From positions 1-22,169 of the IMG/VR virus record IMGVR_UViG_3300018080_000640: a DNA stretch of 22,169 bases, one strand, 5' to 3'. Positions 19,588 to 22,169 of this stretch are shown here, one piece after another (position 1 is the first letter of the stretch; every line of letters starts with the position of its first letter). Source of the DNA: a virus. The notes below the pieces were generated by a model. It was given only the letters and a program-made list of their open reading frames with translations. It was not told the origin of the DNA and searched no databases. Made by a program: the position numbers and the translations under genes.

Positions 19588-21557
19588 TGGCGCAAAGATT
19601 ACATCCGGATGTTTACGTTGAAGAAATCGGTGGACGTCCGACTCTCCTCGGAGTTGGAACGGGAACCGGTTCCTTCATAGGGACTGCTCCTAGCGGTCCT
19701 ACGAATGTCGCTGTACTGGTCACCAACTATGCCCAGTATGAAAGCACATTCGGACCTGACGGTGGAAATCTCGATGAAGCTGTCAAAGCGTTTTTTGATA
19801 ATGGCGGAACCAGGTGTTACGTCATTCGCGTCGTAGGGACCGGCGCACTTGCTGCAAGTGCATCTCTGGATGATATGGACGCTGACGCGAGGTACGTCGG
19901 TACAGAGATGAACGGAGCAACAATTACAACTACGCGGTATACGTGTCTGATTGACCCGTCAGATGACCTCGTATCCGCAACGGGGACTGAAGTTGACCTC
20001 GTAGATGCTTCCAATGTCGAGATTGGGGACATCATCAACTTTTGGGACGGAGCTGCATGGGTAGAGGTTCACGTTGTAGATATTGTTGGAAACAAGATTT
20101 ACCACGCTGCCGTTACTTTCTCAGGCACCGTCAACGGAGTTACGACTCAGACTTACCCCGGTGTATGTGCTACGACACATAAGATTTCCACTCGGGTTAA
20201 CGGTGTTCTGAGCAACGGCGTGGCTGTTACGCAGCTTACGCTTCAGAGCATCGGCGCGCTGGAAATCGGTGATGCTGTAAGCATTGTTTACTGGGATAGC
20301 GTCGGTGGCGCCGCCTATCAGTGGACTCGCAGAATTACCGCTATCAACGGTAATATAGTGACAATCGATTCCTCGATAACTCCGGGTGCAGACATGACTC
20401 CGTATGTCGCATCACTTGAGTTCAGTGTTGTCGTTTCGAATAACGGCGTTGTTATTGAAGATACTCTTGACAATCTTTCAGCAAGTGCTCAGAGTCCTCG
20501 ATTCTACGGGACTATCGTGAATGCTACGACCGGTTCACAGAATATCTCGCAGTATGTCGAGCTGAGTTATACTGGCGGTGGTTCGAGTGTCGGCGATAAC
20601 ATTCCGTTTAATATGGCATCGCCGTATGACGGAAGCGCTGTAGCGATGGCTGGCGGAAATGCCGGTGGAACTCCGAGCAATGATGACTACATCGGGACTC
20701 AGACCGCTCCTCGGACCGGCATGGGTCTTCTGGAAGATGTTCGCGAAGTGAACATGCTTTCAGTTCCGGGTGTCACGACGGAAGCTGTGATTCTGGAAGG
20801 TGTTCGTTATTGTGAGATTCAGCGCGGGACCATTTCTTATATTTATGCTGGACCGGCTGGCTATAATCCCACTCAGATTAAGCAGTGGAGGAGCCAGGTT
20901 GTCAATGTGGACAGCAGTCATGCTATCCTTCTGTACCCGTGGTACAACATTGATGATGGTCTCGGCGGAAATAAACTCATATCTCCGGACGGAGCTTTCC
21001 AGGGAATATGGGCTCGTGTAGCCGGACAGCAGAATATTTCTGTTGCTCCTGCGAATGTTGTTGTTGCGAACGCTAAGAGTCTCGAATACGATGTATCGAA
21101 CGGTGAGCAGGACATCCTGAACCCGCTCGGAATTAACTGCATCCGTGACTTCGGAACTCGCGGTATTCGTATTTGGGGTGTGCGTACTCTCACCTCTCTT
21201 ACCGATGGACGTCATTACACGAACGTTCGCGGGCTGCTGAATTTCATCAAGGCTACAGTCTTTGAAGGAACGCAGTGGGCTGTTTTCAAAAACAGCGACC
21301 CGAAACTGTGGGGACAGATACGCAACGTTGTGACAAAATTCCTCCGTGGCCTGTGGCAGGAGGGTATGCTTTACCCGTCAGATGATATGGGTCGTGCTTT
21401 CTACGTTAAGTGTGACGCAGAAAACAATCCCGAAGAAGTACGCAACCAGGGGAAAGTCGTCTGTGAAATTGGCGTTAACCCGCCGCTACCCGCCGAGTTT
21501 GTTGTATTCAAAATCGGTCTGTGGGATGGTGGTGGGTCTATCACTGAGACCGTTTAA
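19587..21557 (+). CDS. Contractile tail sheath protein
   Basis: Forms the contractile sheath around the tail tube, which marks the phage as a myovirus. At 656 aa it is longer than minimal sheaths. Family features: HPDVYVEEIGGRP at the N-terminus, GTGSFIGTAPSGP (27-39), FFDNGGTRCYVIRV (69-82); C-terminal half with GTISYIYAGPAGYN, LISPDGAFQGIWARVAGQQNISVAPAN, GINCIRDFGTRGIRIWGVRTL, YTNVRGLLNFIKATVFEGTQWAVF, FLRGLWQEGMLYP, FYVKCDAENNPEEVRNQGKVV and PLPAEFVVFKIG. Residues of about 112-275 are an insertion with two tandem beta modules (132-186 and 212-275), similar to the one in the connector. The next gene encodes the tube, as usual. Confidence 0.93.
   Translation: MAQRLHPDVYVEEIGGRPTLLGVGTGTGSFIGTAPSGPTNVAVLVTNYAQYESTFGPDGGNLDEAVKAFFDNGGTRCYVIRVVGTGALAASASLDDMDADARYVGTEMNGATITTTRYTCLIDPSDDLVSATGTEVDLVDASNVEIGDIINFWDGAAWVEVHVVDIVGNKIYHAAVTFSGTVNGVTTQTYPGVCATTHKISTRVNGVLSNGVAVTQLTLQSIGALEIGDAVSIVYWDSVGGAAYQWTRRITAINGNIVTIDSSITPGADMTPYVASLEFSVVVSNNGVVIEDTLDNLSASAQSPRFYGTIVNATTGSQNISQYVELSYTGGGSSVGDNIPFNMASPYDGSAVAMAGGNAGGTPSNDDYIGTQTAPRTGMGLLEDVREVNMLSVPGVTTEAVILEGVRYCEIQRGTISYIYAGPAGYNPTQIKQWRSQVVNVDSSHAILLYPWYNIDDGLGGNKLISPDGAFQGIWARVAGQQNISVAPANVVVANAKSLEYDVSNGEQDILNPLGINCIRDFGTRGIRIWGVRTLTSLTDGRHYTNVRGLLNFIKATVFEGTQWAVFKNSDPKLWGQIRNVVTKFLRGLWQEGMLYPSDDMGRAFYVKCDAENNPEEVRNQGKVVCEIGVNPPLPAEFVVFKIGLWDGGGSITETV
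19980..20411 (+). repeat. Two tandem beta modules in the sheath insertion
   Basis: Protein-level repeat. Copy 1 (residues 132-186, 19980-20144) reads TEVDLVDASNVEIGDIINFWDG...VVDIVGNKIYHAAVTF. Copy 2 (residues 212-275, 20220-20411) reads TQLTLQSIGALEIGDAVSIVYW...ITAINGNIVTIDSSI. The shared frame is T-x-L-x-L...(V/L)EIGD...V..I.GN.I. DNA identity between copies looks low, so the duplication is old. Confidence 0.6.
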
Positions 21558-21573
21558 TTGAAGGAGTCATAGT

Positions 21574-22071
21574 ATGGCGAATATAGGACAAAGAGAGGTT
21601 TCACGGAACTACAAATATGAAGTAGAGATAGGTGCCATCGGTACCTTTGGATTCTCTATGGTATCCGGTCTCTCTGATGAATCTGAGGTCATTGAGTACC
21701 GTGAGGGAAATATGGCTGCATACCCGAGGAAACTTGTCGGTCAGGCGAGTTCCGGGGATGTTACGCTTGAGCGCGGTGCCGGCGATGACGAGGCTACCGC
21801 AGCGCTCCTCGGATGGAGAGAGACTGCGAAGACAATCATGGACGCAGGGGAACCCGGTTCTCCGTTGTCTATGGAAGATATTCGCGAGGATATCATCATC
21901 AGAGTTCAGGGTGAAATCGACCAGGCTGTTATACTGTCGTATAAGCTTGAGAATGCATGGCCTTCTGCCGTTGAAGTAGGCGACCTCGATGCAGGTGCAT
22001 CAGAAGTTCTGATTCACACGCTGACCGTCGTTTCCGAGAGGACCAGCTTCGCGCAGCTCGACAGTTTCTAA
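21574..22071 (+). CDS. Tail tube protein
   Basis: Polymerises into the inner tube through which DNA is injected. The 165-aa protein fits the gp19/T4-like tube family: NYKYEVEIGAIGTFGFSMVSGLSDESEVIEYREGN at residues 12-46 (strand, then S-G-L and Y-R-E-G-N), PRKLVGQASSGDVTLERG (51-68), an acidic turn, WRETAKTIMDAG helix (81-92), REDIIIRVQGEID, and YKLENAWPSAVEVGDLDAGASEVLIHTLTVVSE (122-154), where W-P-x-x-V/A-x-x-x-D-L is a tube family hallmark. Start has AAGGAG before ATG 21574. It follows the sheath gene, the standard order of contractile tails. Confidence 0.9.
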   Translation: MANIGQREVSRNYKYEVEIGAIGTFGFSMVSGLSDESEVIEYREGNMAAYPRKLVGQASSGDVTLERGAGDDEATAALLGWRETAKTIMDAGEPGSPLSMEDIREDIIIRVQGEIDQAVILSYKLENAWPSAVEVGDLDAGASEVLIHTLTVVSERTSFAQLDSF

Positions 22072-22090
22072 GTAAAAAGACCGTTACTTC

Positions 22091-22122
22091 AGGGAGAGTC
22101 GTTTTGTCAGGCGGCTCTCCCT
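22091..22122 (+). terminator. Strong hairpin after the tail tube gene, terminator-like
   Basis: AGGGAGAGTCGT (22091-22102) pairs with GCGGCTCTCCCT (22111-22122): 12 bp with two G-U pairs and a loop TTTGTCAG. The core AGGGAGAG/CTCTCCCT is perfect and G/C-rich. The following tract CAACCTTATTCTCTT is T-biased but lacks a clean T-run, so it would terminate partially at best; it may instead balance tube (high copy) against downstream gene expression. The rest of the 22072-22151 gap holds only the next gene's AAGGGGA ribosome binding site. Confidence 0.5.
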
Positions 22123-22151
22123 CAACCTTATTCTCTTGAAGGGGAATTAAC

Positions 22152-22169
22152 ATGGCAAAGTTTGATGAA
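22152..22169 (+). CDS. Start of next tail gene (cut by window end)
   Basis: ATG 22152 follows AAGGGGA at 22139-22145 and opens MAKFDE before the window ends. Only six codons are visible. In contractile phages the gene after the tube is usually a tail-assembly chaperone, but the sequence here cannot show it. Confidence 0.4.

Overview
The window is a contiguous stretch of a tailed double-stranded DNA phage (or prophage) genome with a contractile tail, i.e. a myovirus. The basis is a complete head-to-tail structural module in canonical order (small terminase, large terminase, portal, protease/scaffold, major capsid protein, connectors, tail sheath, tail tube). All genes are on the + strand, tightly packed, with clear AGGAGG-type ribosome binding sites, and one textbook sigma70 promoter is present. 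The host cannot be named from this sequence. It is a bacterium using Shine-Dalgarno initiation, and it may carry a chromosomal ParB/parS system, because a perfect 16-bp parS palindrome lies in the phage DNA. I see no tRNA, rRNA, CRISPR array or insertion sequence, and no gap without a gene longer than about 140 bases.

Region 1 (1-4016) is an accessory/metabolic block. It holds a 5'-truncated GIY-YIG nuclease, two unknown small proteins, a nicotinate phosphoribosyltransferase (pncB-like), a 49-aa acidic microprotein, a 63-aa single-pass membrane protein, a Cys/His-rich protein, a NADAR-domain (YbiA-like) protein, then the parS-like palindrome and a DUF5662-like protein. The pairing of an NAD-salvage enzyme with a NADAR ADP-ribose/N-glycosidase-type protein suggests NAD+ restoration and reversal of ADP-ribosylation, perhaps against NAD-consuming or ADP-ribosylating host defences.

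Region 2 (4017-5017) carries a ParB-like (ParB/sulfiredoxin-fold) gene. Its leader contains spaced direct repeats, an inverted repeat and a 14-bp palindrome. After it comes a strong promoter flanked by an AT-rich inverted repeat and a 5'-UTR hairpin, which probably drives the packaging/structural operon.

Region 3 (5018-15510) is packaging and head: small terminase, large terminase interrupted at its Walker B motif by a 372-residue intein with LAGLIDADG-type endonuclease motifs, a zinc-ribbon-like unknown protein, and portal. It continues with a very long 1103-aa protease-to-scaffold ORF that has two in-frame internal starts with strong ribosome binding sites, and a major capsid protein with an inserted flagellin-IN-like domain.

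Region 4 (15511-22169) is neck and tail: a Lys-rich-tailed small protein, head-tail connector, stopper, neck protein, a tail terminator candidate, a second Lys-rich-tailed protein, contractile tail sheath, tail tube, and the first six codons of the next gene. A recurring beta-rich module occurs once in the connector and twice in the sheath.
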